Assembly (NCBI GenBank): GCA_030323885.1
Contig: CM059197.1
Coordinates: 32,877,884 to 32,941,883 of the forward strand
Origin: Branchipolynoe longqiensis
Taxonomy: Eukaryota; Annelida; Polychaeta; Phyllodocida; Polynoidae
DNA: 64,000 bases
Direction: 5' to 3'
Shown: one piece after another, positions 32,559 to 41,869 of the stretch
How positions within the stretch are numbered: position 1 is the stretch's first letter
How the letters are laid out: the number at the start of each line of letters is the position of its first letter
Program-made: the position numbers and the translations under genes
The notes under the pieces: generated by a model
What the model saw: only the letters and a program-made list of their open reading frames with translations
Databases searched by the model: none
Told to the model about the DNA's origin: nothing

Positions 32559-32639
32559 TCCCTGATATCAATACACTCCCCACGCCTACCTGTCTATGTG
32601 GTTACTTGCCTGAGAGGTCAGCGCAGACCACTACAGTAT

Positions 32640-32749
32640 TTTTATACTCGCATAATAGGTTATACACCACATATATATAATGCTTTTCATAATCTAGATT
32701 ACTTTAGTTTAAAGTGATTTTCATGCTTAGATAATATGTATATATATAT
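32640..32749 (+). repeat. R2 repeat, left part of unit 2
   Basis: TTTATACTCGCATAATAGGT, TATACACCACATATATATAA and CATAATCTAGATTACTTTAG lead into a TA tract into which SINE-C copy 2 is set; the unit resumes at 33295. Confidence 0.65.
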
Positions 32750-32781
32750 GTCGTGGGGGTGATGAAAATGGGAATTATTGT

Positions 32782-32853
32782 GCCTAGAGCGGGACTCGAA
32801 CCCACATCTCTTTGCATTCCGGGCCAGTGTGCTAACCATTACACCACCTAGGC
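32782..32853 (-). other. 72-nt tRNA-like head (SINE-C)
   Basis: Same cloverleaf-compatible layout as at 32166, with the B box GGGTTCGAGTCCCGC intact. Confidence 0.7.
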
Positions 32854-33102
32854 TCCCTGATATCAATACATTCCCCACGCCTACCTGTCTATGTGGTTAC
32901 TTGCCTGAGAGGTCAGTGCAGACCACTACACTCGTCCCCCTGGAATTGTAAGTCTTGTAATGCTTACAATTACATACATACATGCAATGCACTAACACAT
33001 ACATACACAGGGTAGGTTCAACAACCATACAGCGCAGAGCTTGTACAGGATCCTGATCACGGCAACCAGTGTCGTGGGGGTGATGAAAATGGGAAATACT
33101 GC

Positions 33103-33174
33103 GCCTAGAGCGGGACTCGAACCGTCATCTCTTTGCATTCCGGGCCAGTGTGCTAACCATTACACCACCTAGGC
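33103..33174 (-). other. 72-nt tRNA-like head (SINE-C)
   Basis: Same layout, but GACGGTTCGAGTCCCGC disrupts the T stem on one side, consistent with decay. Confidence 0.65.
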
Positions 33175-33244
33175 TCCCTGATATCAATACACTCCCCACG
33201 CCTACCTGTCTATGTGGTTACTTGCCTGAGAGATCAGTGCAGAC

Positions 33245-33290
<46 letters not shown>

Positions 33291-33294
33291 GTGT

Positions 33295-33600
33295 GTTAAA
33301 ATGAGATTGAGTTAAAATTTGACCGTCCCGACGGGTCTATAGGCGATAACGGCCAGACGCAGCTGGCATACAGTGCTTAGAGCCCCTCACAGCTGGCGCC
33401 AATGTGGCCAATGCTGTACTACACAGGGCCAGTTAGATAGGATATAGTGAATATACATAGGGAACTGAAGATAGATAGTGTCCTTGTTTATATTCCCATA
33501 ATATATTATAGAGCACATATATATAATCTGGCTCCTTATAATCTAGTTTACTTCAGTGTCAAGTCCCTTTTATGTTTAGATCAATATATATGTATATATT
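33295..33600 (+). repeat. R2 repeat, right part of unit 2 and start of unit 3
   Basis: GACCGTCCCGACGGGTC, GGCCAGACGCAGCTGGCAT, CCCCTCACAGCTGGC, then GTCCTTGTTTATATTCCC and ATTATAGAGCACATATATA, then TTATAATCTAGTTTACTTC of the next unit. Diverged from unit 1. Confidence 0.65.
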
Positions 33601-33604
33601 CTCC

Positions 33605-33781
33605 CCATTATAATATAATAAATGTCACGTAAGAGGAAGTAACCTAGACTATAGCGAGCAATATACACCGTATCTTGTGTTGTGTTTATCTTAAAATTAA
33701 AGTCACTTAAAGCTGAAGTAAACTAGATTATAAGTATAACAAACAACACACACACATGATACTTGTATAATTCTTATACAG

Positions 33782-33813
<32 letters not shown>

Positions 33814-34195
33814 TATGCATAACAGTTCCGCAATCCAACAATAGACTACATTATAACGAGCAATATATATATTTATCTAAAAAAACACACTTTAAAATGA
33901 AATAAGTGATAAGTTTCCCTCTAAACTTAAAGCTAAAGCAGATTATACTGGTCAACCTAATCAATGTATGACATAGCTGGGGAATATTAAAAACCATCGG
34001 ATTATCCGACTTTAGCCTTATCTACGAAAGATTCTCAGCGTGACATGGTGCGGTGTATGGATAGAAAGTAAGCAACACCGACAAATAAAGAGGAGTTTGC
34101 ACTGCTCAAACCTGATAGAATCATGAGGCATTCGTCAGATTTCCTTTTCAATATGGGTGAAATATTATATTTATAATGTGACGCGGCACAATTGG
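33605..34195. other. AT-rich non-coding stretch with R2 scraps
   Basis: Decayed R2 words (AACTAGATTATAAGTATAAC, ACTTGTATAATTCTTATACA) and a TA tract near 33786-33808. No gene recognised. Confidence 0.45.
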
Positions 34196-34198
34196 TAT

Positions 34199-34537
34199 TC
34201 GTTTGTTTGTTTATTGTTATTTTACGTCCTAGCAACATCTAAGGTCATATCAGGAAGGGTTCTGACTTGTGACAGTGCACATTCATGGCGACTTTATAGT
34301 CACTGGAAGACTAGGCCACCAGCACCATGACCTGCTTTCCCACTCAGTCACATTATCCTGTCACTGAGCCCACCAGTCCTTGCCCTATGCTAATAATGCC
34401 GAGTGCCAGGCTAGGAAGCGACAAGTATCAATTTTTAAGTCATTGGTTTGACTCGACTAGGGTTCGAACCCACGACCCCACGATCTACCAACACGGGAGA
34501 CGGACGCTCTATCTCTTTCGGCCATCCGGTCTGGTTA
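34199..34537 (-). mobile_element. SINE-A, head type I
   Basis: Tail GTTTGTTTGTTTATTG and a head ending TTCGGCCATCCGGTCTGGTT. ATTGGTAT at 34191-34198 and 34544-34551 is a possible target duplication. A short body deletion removes part of the GTGCTGCCCC stretch. Confidence 0.88.
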
Positions 34538-34561
34538 ATTGATATTGGTATAACAAGCAAT

Positions 34562-34745
34562 ATATGTGATGTATAGCGCATTATACGAGTATAAATGCAA
34601 GGCGGACATATACTGTATATATATATATATATATATATTCCTCCTTCGCGTATTGGTGGTGCCTCACCCCCTCCTCAGCTGTTTGGGTAATTGTGTGGGC
34701 GGGGCCCCCTCGTGCCAGACACACTGGAGGAATTTATATATATAT
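34562..34745 (-). repeat. R2-type AT palindrome plus GGAGGAA-flanked segment, copy 2
   Basis: GTGATGTATAGCGCATTATA, CGAGTATAAATGCAAGG, a TA tract, ATTCCTCCTTCGCG, CAGCTGTTTGGGTAATTG and ACACACTGGAGGAATTT, parallel to 11457-11635. Confidence 0.65.
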
Positions 34746-34989
34746 CAGTCTGAAGATACAAATCACTTAAACGTAAACTAGACTGTAACGAGCAATATAA
34801 TAATTAATATATGTACCTAATAAAACTGATGGAAGGAACATGGTTCATATGTCAAGGTTCATATGTACATGGTACCACAAAGATGACCTAATTACATCAT
34901 ATGTCGCAATCTCACCATGTCACGCGATGCAGGAGAGCTGTATAAGTGAATGGAGCATTGCTTCACTTTAGAGACATTTGGTAGTAGGG

Positions 34990-35420
34990 GGTCTACTCCC
35001 CCCCCCCACCCCCACCCCCACACCCCGAACCGCCACACCCACATCCACACACACACAATCCTTTCAACTCCATCTATCATTCCCATCCGCGATCTTCCAT
35101 GCCACATCCTGCCCTTTTCCGCTCAACAGCCCCCCCCCCCCGCTCCCACACTCCCACCCTCCCACCCTCCCACACATCTTCCTCCCCCAACTTCATCCTA
35201 TCCACCAGTTGACAGCACGCCCAACACCCAACTCCCAACCCCACCCTCCAAACCCAACCCCAACACCCTACCCTGCCCTTTTCCGCTCAACAGCCCCCCC
35301 CTTATTCCACACTCCCACCCTCCCACACACCACCTCCCCCAACTTCATCCTACCCACCAGTTGACAACTCCAACCCGCAATCCCCAACCCGCAGCCCGCA
35401 ATCCCCACACCCCATACTTC
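34990..35420. repeat. C-rich block left of a CpG-rich core
   Basis: Plus strand dominated by CCCCCAC, CTCCCACCCTCCC and CCCCAACC words, with a partial ~180-bp duplication (CTGCCCTTTTCCGCTCAACA at 35112 and 35272). ORFs of 128 to 248 codons here are P/T/H-rich and not credible. Confidence 0.8.
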
Positions 35421-35499
35421 AGGGACAGTGAATCGTGGAGGCGGGCCGGAGGGAGGCGGGCCGGAGGGGGTGATTGTGTGTGTGGGGCCGGGGGGGGGA

Positions 35500-35700
35500 G
35501 GGGTGAGAGGAAGACGGCTAACATGCATCGAATGCGCAAACCGGAAACCAATTGTGTCACGTCAAATGTTGTCGGCGGCGCATGCGCCGACGGCAGTGCA
35601 GTGCTGCGCCGCGCTGCGAGACGCCAGCGCGATTGCTTCCGGTGCGTTGGGCGCGAATTGCGGGCGATGCGATCTGCGCGACCGGATTCGATTTGAATAA
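35500..35700. promoter_or_regulatory. CpG-rich promoter-like core with NRF1, ETS and CRE-like motifs
   Basis: GCGCATGCGC at 35578-35587, CCGGAAAC near 35541 and CTTCCGGTG near 35636 (ETS-type, opposite strands), GTCACGTCA near 35556. CpG is frequent here. Strand composition flips from C-rich (left) to G-rich (right). A CpG-island promoter is plausible; no exon was identified. Confidence 0.4.
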
Positions 35701-35764
35701 TGAAATTCAGATACACGTATTGCATTTCACCGCAACTAGTCGGAGATGGCGACATAGAATATTG

Positions 35765-35940
35765 TGTCGGGGTGGGGTGCTGGGGGTGGGGGATGAAGTG
35801 CTGGGTAGGGGGAGAGGGGAGGAGGAGAGGGGGTGAGGGGAGGGGGGCTGTCCTCACACTGTCTGCCGGGGGTAGTTGGAGGCGCGCGAGGGGAGCGGTG
35901 AAGGTGTGTGTGTGGGGGTGGGGTGGGGGGTCGGTATGAT
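35765..35940. repeat. G-rich block right of the CpG-rich core
   Basis: GGGGTGGGGTGCTGGGGG and GAGGGGAGGAGGAGAGGG words on plus, with many potential quadruplex runs. Confidence 0.8.
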
Positions 35941-36231
35941 GGCAGCGATCACACCGGGGATGACTTTCACAAAAGAATCACCCACACAATTAAGTCAGAT
36001 ATCGTATTTTGGGCGCGTTTGGCATTGTCAGGACTTTTGGGATTCTAGTAATAAAATAGTGAGAGTTACATGATCTTGATTAGTCTATCGATAGTTTGCT
36101 TTAATTTGAAGTCACTTATATTTTGCAGGGCTAACTTTGGATATGTTTGAAATTGAAGTGAGAAACACTCTGGATTAATTTGGTGGGGGTGCACGTTGAA
36201 ATGCTGGACCTTGGCAAGATTCGGCATTTAA

Positions 36232-36580
36232 AGCTGCATAGTCCGATGAAATAATCAAATTTTCAAAACCAAATCAATTATCTAGATTTGATTTTACATA
36301 TGTAACTTAGATACTGATGCACATATTAAGCATTTGTTTCTGCGTAGAAGGCAATACTGAGTCAATTTAACAGAACCTGTTACTGCAGAAGTCTATGGTG
36401 TCAGAGTTTTGACAAGCTTGCCAAAACTAATTTTCCATGTTTGCATTCTAAATATCTCAAAAGTTTACTATTTAAAATAAAAGTAACTTTGAACTAATGG
36501 AAAGTTGATACTAGTGATTGATCTAATATATTTATCTCAGAAAAAAATACAGAAATTCTAAACCATCAAACTATGCAACG
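36232..36580 (-). mobile_element. TTAA-350, complete copy (349 bp)
   Basis: TTAA at 36228-36231 and 36581-36584. Terminal repeats AGCTGCATAGTCCGATG / CATCAAACTATGCAACG. No ORF. TTAA duplication is typical of piggyBac-type insertion, although the ends do not start CCC. Confidence 0.88.
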
Positions 36581-36584
36581 TTAA

Positions 36585-36970
36585 TTGACTTAGTACATAT
36601 TCCTCATATATAACAATCCATGCTTGCTGAATACACCAGTGTCTCAGTAGGATATATGTAGATTCAATTCTGATGCTTGTAATCATTAATATGTGCATAA
36701 TCATATATTCTGTTTGTGGTATTAATATTATAATAATACATTCATCTTAAACTCATTGTGAACTCAAATTTTGACTACTGATGCTACAGGGATGAAGGTT
36801 AAATGTTGAGTGAAGGATTCCATGTCGACCAGTACAACGTTAACTTCGGTTGCCGAGGGGACTTTTTAATTTGTATCTACTATTGATGCCACACGCTAGA
36901 TTATATATGTTACAAAGTAACATATGCAATGATATATGTTGTTTATTGTATTAAAACAAAAATAATAAAC
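36585..36970. other. AT-rich non-coding stretch
   Basis: Complex AT-rich sequence, partly resembling TTAA-350 interior words (TTGACTTAGTACATATTC) at 36586-36680; no gene recognised. Confidence 0.4.
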
Positions 36971-36971
36971 T

Positions 36972-37003
36972 CGTCTTGGTATGACCTTAGATTTTGCTAG
37001 GTC
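36972..37003 (+). mobile_element. SINE-A tail scrap
   Basis: CTCGTCTTGGTATGACCTTA and GATTTTGCTAGGTC match the start of the tail; it lies directly upstream of another SINE-A copy. Confidence 0.65.
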
Positions 37004-37337
37004 CGACAGGGCGTGGTGGCCTAATCGTCAGAGCGCTGGCCTCGCGTGCGGAAGGTGGTGAGTTTGGTTCCAGGTCGAGTCAAACCAATGATTTTAAAAT
37101 TGATACTTGCCGCTCTCTAGCCACACATTCAACATTAAGAGGATAGGGCAAGGACTGGTTAGCTAAGTGTCAGGATAATGTGACTGAGTGGGATATCAAG
37201 TCATAGTGCCACCGACCTGAATTTTCCAGTGGGGCAGCACTATAAAGTCACCATGAGTGCGCACTGTCACAAATAGGTGCCCGTCCTGAAATGACCTTAG
37301 ATATTGCAATGACGTAGAACTCCCAACAACGAACTAA
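37004..37337 (+). mobile_element. SINE-A, head type II
   Basis: Head GACAGGGCGTGGTGGCCTAA with GTTTGGTTCCAGGTCGAGTC, full body, tail GACGTAGAACTCCCAACAAC. No target duplication recognised. Confidence 0.88.
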
Positions 37338-37339
37338 AA

Positions 37340-37660
37340 TATTACCCCAACAAATAACCAACAATGACATAACTACTAACAATGACAATAATGATGATAT
37401 TAAACAATGAATTTAATACGAAGATGAACTTCAATCAATGTGAACTGGAATTCGGCGAGACTGTTTTATGGTAATGTACGAGAACACACCCTATACACTG
37501 CCCGGAGGTAGATAGTCGAGTAATGGGTGGTAGAACCCTGGAGGAGGCGCGAACAGTTGGCTCTGTGCGTCGGGTGATGGGGTTGGCTGATTGTTCCCCT
37601 AGCTGAGTCCCGGCGCAAGATGGGTGCAGTGTGAATAGTTTAGTGTGAGAGAAGCGATAG
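37340..37660. other. Complex non-coding stretch
   Basis: No ORF or family match. AATGACAATAATGATGATA-type short repeats at 37366-37410. Confidence 0.4.
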
Positions 37661-37663
37661 GGA

Positions 37664-38056
37664 ATGATTCAGGCAGAACCAATGGCACACTTTACTAACA
37701 TTCCCTTTTAAAATAACTACTAATTTAAAATACAGGACAGTTATGAATAGATAGTTGTAACAGGGATAAGGGCTGATTCAACCAGAAACAATGGCGTATC
37801 TTTACTAACATTCCCGTAACCAAATAACTGCTAATTTAAAATACAGGAATATTATAAATGGATGGCTGATTCAACCAGAACCAATGGCGCATCTTACTAA
37901 GTAACATTCCCTTAACCAAATAATTCCTAATTTAAAATACAAGAAATTTATGAATAGCTGATTGTTGAAGAGATACAGATTGATTCAACCAGAACCAATG
38001 GCACACTTTACTGGCATATCTTTATAAAAAAAATGCTACTTTAAAATGCAGGATGA
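37664..38056. repeat. ~105-bp tandem array, four units
   Basis: TGATTCAACCAGAACCAATG starts units at about 37665, 37769, 37864 and 37979; each has ACTAACATTCCC and AATTTAAAATACAGGA. Origin unknown. Confidence 0.85.
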
Positions 38057-38359
38057 ATAGATAATTGCACGACAATATGTTATCAGAGGCAGTAAGTATG
38101 TCGATGTCTAGTCACGTGGTAGGCAATCATTGTGTATTTTGTGAACTCGTCCGGGGCTGTCTTTGTTGGGTTTCTGTTATGGGAATTGAGAAGGTATTTT
38201 TTGGTAAGTGCAGTTCCTCCTAGTGGTGGGTGGATGGAGCTAGCTCAGTATAGAGCATTCGAGGCAAGCTGATAGGGTGGCCACGGTGTGCATTTGATGC
38301 AATCATTTGGGTTAGGGAACCAGTGGGCTTCTCAGTGCAGGCGCGCGTTACTAGTGTTT

Positions 38360-38402
38360 GGGGAGGGGGGGGGGAGGGGAAAGGTGGGGAGGGGGGGGGG
38401 TA
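38360..38402. repeat. G-rich tract
   Basis: Two poly-G runs separated by GAGGGGAAAGGTGGGGAG. Confidence 0.85.
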
Positions 38403-38544
38403 TAAAAATGAACATTTGTGGATATCGGGTTCGATGCCTGGCTAACTGTAGCGCATTGTGATCTGTTGTAGAGTTGTGAGCGAGGACCTGGTAGTATAGA
38501 AACAAGAGTAAATATTTATTAGTAATGGCGTTCAATGTGAGTCT

Positions 38545-39312
38545 ACATGAGGAAGGTCATGGGTTCAATCCCCCATCGATATCAAACCCAAAACATACAA
38601 ACATTGATGCTTGTCGCTACCTTGCGTGTGTATCGGAATTACCAGAGTAGGACAAAGTTTGGGTGAATAAGGGTCATGATTATATCTCTGATTGGGATAT
38701 CCAGTCATGTTCCGTGGTGCATGGTACAGAATAACCCTGTTAAACCAAACTTGAAGGGACCCTAGAAATTTGTTTGGATTAACCGATCATTGGTTTAACC
38801 GAGCTTTGACTTTGACTTGGCTTTGGCAAAAACGGGGGTGCATTATGAATGTACAATGTATGTGGACACTATGGTTATTGTTTTTTTCAATGCATATACA
38901 GTTTAGCCCCATTAAACCAACCTCGGTTAAATCAAATGATTGGTTGATCCAAACTTGTTTCGGCGACCTGGCGAAATACTACCATTTATCATATAAAAAA
39001 GTCTCAGATGACCTTAAAACCACATGAAAGTTTGGTTTAACTGTACGGAAGTGGCATGGGGCCGACAATTTTGTTTTGATTAACCGATACTTTGGATTAA
39101 CCGACTTTGGTTTAACAAACTTTTTTATATGATAAATGGTAGTATTTTGCCAGGCCGCCGACAAAAGTTTGGATTAACCAATCATTTTGTTTAACTGAGC
39201 TTGGTTTAACGGGGGTGTACTGTATTCCAGTAGGGCAATGCTAGAAAGTCAACATGATTATGTACTGTCGCAAGTCTTGATATGACAATAAATGTTGCCA
39301 GTACACGAACTT
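38545..39312 (+). mobile_element. SINE-A, decayed, split by FB-500
   Basis: The left part 38545-38724 (GGTCATGGGTTCAATCCCCC ... GATTGGGATATCCAGTCATG) and right part 39225-39312 (CCAGTAGGGCAATGCTAGAA ... AATGTTGCCAGTAC) are continuous in SINE-A consensus order. The intervening 38727-39222 is a complete FB-500. Confidence 0.8.
38727..39222 (+). mobile_element. FB-500, complete copy (496 bp)
   Basis: TA at 38725-38726 and 39223-39224. Starts CAGAATAACCCTGTTAAACC, has the internal third terminus CAGTTTAGCCCCATTAAACC at 38899, and ends GGTTTAACGGGGGTGTACTG. Confidence 0.92.
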
Positions 39313-39394
39313 CACTAACCCCAACACCTTTTCCCAGTATAAAGACCATCGAATCCATTCCACTCATCCAAGTCGACATAACCAGCCATGCGCA

Positions 39395-39530
39395 TACACA
39401 CCCACACTCACACCACACCACACCACCTCCACCACACCCACACTCACACCCCACCACATCCACTATACCCACACTCACACCACACCGCATCCACCAAACC
39501 CACACTCACACCCCACCACATCCATCATCA
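39395..39530. repeat. 31-bp CA-rich satellite, left of LINE
   Basis: CACTCACACCACACC and CACATCCAC units as in 40230-40498 and 42795-43560. The LINE fragment separates the first two blocks. Confidence 0.85.
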
Positions 39531-40228
39531 TCATCATCATGCTATCGGTCGCGATGCGACAAAGACTGCTTTCATTACTTGATTGCCGCTCTCCATTTAG
39601 CTATCTGCTGTGAGAGTTGCATCCATGAGTCGGTCTTAATGTCTCTCAGCTTCAGGTTTCTCTCGATGGTATCCTTGAACCGGAGATGAGGCCGCCCTCT
39701 CTTTCTGTAACCAGAAGACAGTTGAGAATAGAGGATCTGCTTTGGTAGCCTGTCTGATGACATCCTCATGAGGTGTCCAGTCCACCGGAGATTCTTTTTG
39801 ATCAGAAGATCTTCCATAGAGGGCAGCCCCGTCTGTTTGAGTATTTCCTTATTTGTCACTTTGTCCTTCCAGGTTAGCTTCATGATTGAACGCAGATGTT
39901 GTATCATGAAGGCATGCAGCTTTTTCACCTGTCGTCTGTACACTGTCCAGGCCTCGGCTGTGTATAGTAGGGTGGATAGCACGATTGCACGGTAGATCTT
40001 GCCTTTGACCCGAATGGACACATGGTGGTTGTTCCAGAGTCTCTGACGTAGTCGGCCGAAAGATGCGCTAGCCTTGGCCATCCCCCTCTGTATTTCCGCA
40101 TCAATGCGTCCATCACTTGATATAGTGCTTCCGAGGTAGGTGAATTCCGGAACAGAGTTCAGCTTTTTTCCGTCAACCATGATCTCCTCCTCTCCGGTTC
40201 TTGTACAGTTGGGTTGGGTTGGTACAGC
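39531..40228 (-). pseudogene. 5'-truncated LINE, C-terminal part of reverse-transcriptase ORF (RTE-like)
   Basis: The minus frame ending at 39575 reads VDGKKLNSVPEFTYLGSTIS, then IYRAIVLSTLLYTAEAWTVY, RRQVKKLHAFMIQHLRSIMK and LRWTGHLMRMSSDRLPKQIL. This is the conserved region that follows the reverse-transcriptase domain in many non-LTR elements (FxYLGSxI, LLYxxExW, GHxxRM). The frame is open for about 210 codons. The first ~43 codons of the 254-codon ORF (start 40339) are satellite. The catalytic YxDD part is absent. A very short 3' UTR and an (ATG)n tail fit RTE-type elements, inferred only. Confidence 0.85.
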
Positions 40229-40229
40229 A

Positions 40230-40498
40230 CCACATCCACCATACACACAACACATCCACACCACACCTCCACCACATCCACCACACCCACACTCACACCC
40301 CACCACATCCACTACACCCATACTTCCACCCCACCACATCCACTACACCCACAGTCACACCACACCACATCCACCACTCACACACTCACACCCCACCACA
40401 TCCACTACACCCACACTCACACCACACCGCATCCACTACACCCATACTTACACCCCACCACATCCACTACACCCCCACTCACACCACACCACAACCTC
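40230..40498. repeat. 31-bp CA-rich satellite, right of LINE
   Basis: ACACCCACACTCACACC and CACCACATCCACTACACC units. Three overlapping P/H/T ORFs of 138-171 codons arise from it because three 31-bp units pass through all frames. Confidence 0.88.
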
Positions 40499-40794
40499 CA
40501 GTTCTGTCTCAAATGTCCCATTTCTTACACTACTTACAATTCCCCCACAACCCTAGAAATAAACTATCACCACACCATCTTAGTTATATATCCCATTTAT
40601 CGCCACCATCAACCCCTAAAATTACCCGGATGGAGATGTCCAAACCAGTGAGAGCGCTGGCTGGCTTCTTATGCGGGAGGTCATTGGTTCAAACCCCGGC
40701 CGAGTCAAACCAATGACTTACAAAGTTGATACCTAGCTCGAGGCGCTCGGCATTATTAAGATATAATACGGTGGTTTTTTTTGGTGTGGGGTGA

Positions 40795-40839
40795 GGGGAG
40801 TTTTATGTCCTTGCAACATCTAAGGTAATATCAGGACGG
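40795..40839 (-). mobile_element. Solo SINE-A tail nested in SINE-A
   Basis: GTTTTATGTCCTTGCAACAT through AATATCAGGACGG interrupts the body between ATTATTAAGATATAATA and AGGGTTGGGTTGCTCAG. It ends at the same point as the other solo tails. Target duplication unclear. Confidence 0.72.
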
Positions 40840-40972
40840 AGCCATAAGGGTTGGGTTGCTCAGTATCAGGATAATGTGACTAAGTGGGCTATCGGGTAGT
40901 GGTGCCAGCAGTGTCGCATTCCAGGAGGGCAGCAGCATAAAGTCACAATGAGTGTTCACTGTCACAAATCAA

Positions 40973-41030
40973 TCATCATCATCATCATCATCATCATGCT
41001 GTCGGTCGCGATGCGACAAAGACTGCTTTC
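40973..41030 (-). mobile_element. LINE 3' end only
   Basis: An (ATC)n run, then ATGCTGTCGGTCGCGATGCG and ACAAAGACTGCTTTCAT, matching 39531-39580 (LINE tail and 3' UTR). The coding part is absent. Confidence 0.82.
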
Positions 41031-41332
41031 ATGAAAGCTGCCTGCAAAAGTGTTGAAGTGCTGCTGGCTTTTGCAAGTTACCAGTGGCACTCTCTCGGGG
41101 AGCAAATAGAGGTTTCAAACCGGCAAGAACATGTCAAGACAGGCGCAAAACTATTTGTCCCTGCAGTGGCTGGTCGGGAGATGTTGGGAGTTCCATACAT
41201 CAACCACCCTTAATGCTGCCACAGTGACATGGTTTTCTGTTTAGGGTTTGCTCCCTTAGCCTTCGGTTCTGTCAAGAACCTGTACCACAAGGCAGTGGTT
41301 TACAACTCTGCAGGGCAGGGGCGTCAAACTCG
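41031..41332 (+). repeat. R1 interspersed repeat, copy 2
   Basis: Matches 11106-11405 at high identity. A plus frame reads VSNRQEHVKTGAKLFVPAVA but is closed by a stop before VFCLGFAPLAFGSVKNLYHK, so coding is not supported. Confidence 0.85.
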
Positions 41333-41546
41333 TCCATATATGACATTAGATGTTGCTGTGAGGAAAACCCCCCAAACAAGCAACACACAAAGCACTAAAA
41401 AAACACCTCCATCAACCACCCGAAGCTTCTCCCACAACTTGCCCTATCCACGGAAGCTATTCACAGACACACTCCACACCGCTATTTCCATATCCACCTG
41501 CTTCTGCCGCCCGCCCCATCTCCATACCAGCGTCATCCAGTCTCCC

Positions 41547-41580
41547 CCCCCCCCCCCCCCCCCCCACCCCCTCCCCCACA
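41547..41580. repeat. Poly-C tract
   Basis: About 19 C followed by ACCCCCTCCCCC. Confidence 0.9.
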
Positions 41581-41679
41581 CTCGCCACACAGTCTACAGA
41601 TTCCCCGACCAAATCTCCTCCAGGATAGCATCTTACCTGCAGAATGTTGATGTTGTCTGTTACAAGTCAAGGACTACAT

Positions 41680-41860
41680 AATATCAACAGAAGTCAATTT
41701 AGGAGCCGGATATAGAATCATGTGTAAGCATTTGTGGGTCGGCGCCATGTTGGTATTATGTTGGGTATTAATTATTACTATTTGTATTAATCCAGTGTGT
41801 GGTATTAACGGGTCGGCTGTGTTGGTCACTTACAAGAACGCTGTCAGGGTAAGGACTGAT
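41680..41860. other. Complex segment, no gene recognised
   Basis: An 86-codon plus ORF (41720-41980) begins MCKHLWVGAMLVLCWVLIIT, which looks like a hydrophobic signal-type start, but it soon runs into the GT array and has no recognisable domain. Probably chance. Confidence 0.25.
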
Positions 41861-41869
41861 TGGGGGTGC

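Larger units (their letters stand above)
32134..32634 (-). mobile_element. SINE-C composite, copy 1 (501 bp)
   Basis: Two adjoining segments that both start GTCGTGGGGGTGATGAAAAT: 32134-32454 (321 bp) and 32455-32634 (180 bp, lacking the 3' extension). Each has one 72-nt tRNA-like head. It matches 32750-33250 segment for segment with the same lengths. Confidence 0.88.
32750..33250 (-). mobile_element. SINE-C composite, copy 2 (501 bp)
   Basis: Segments 32750-33070 (321 bp) and 33071-33250 (180 bp) repeat copy 1 with few substitutions and no apparent net indel. It lies between TA tracts. Confidence 0.88.
40632..41385 (+). mobile_element. SINE-A split by LINE 3' end and R1
   Basis: Head and body at 40632-40968 (GTCATTGGTTCAAACCCCGG ... 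GTTCACTGTCACAAATC). The tail-like CGTCCATATATGACATTAGA with AGGAAAACCCCCCAAACAAG reappears at 41334-41385. Between them lie the LINE 3' end and R1. A minus-strand tail (about 40795-40839) is nested in the body. Confidence 0.7.

Noticed and set aside
32166..33174. Four functional tRNA genes
   Set aside because: The layout fits a cloverleaf, but anticodon-stem mismatches, the atypical position 33 in most copies and their place inside a repeated element favour SINE heads.
34950..35696. 248-codon plus ORF across the CpG-rich core
   Set aside because: Mostly C-rich tract translation, with competing long ORFs on both strands.
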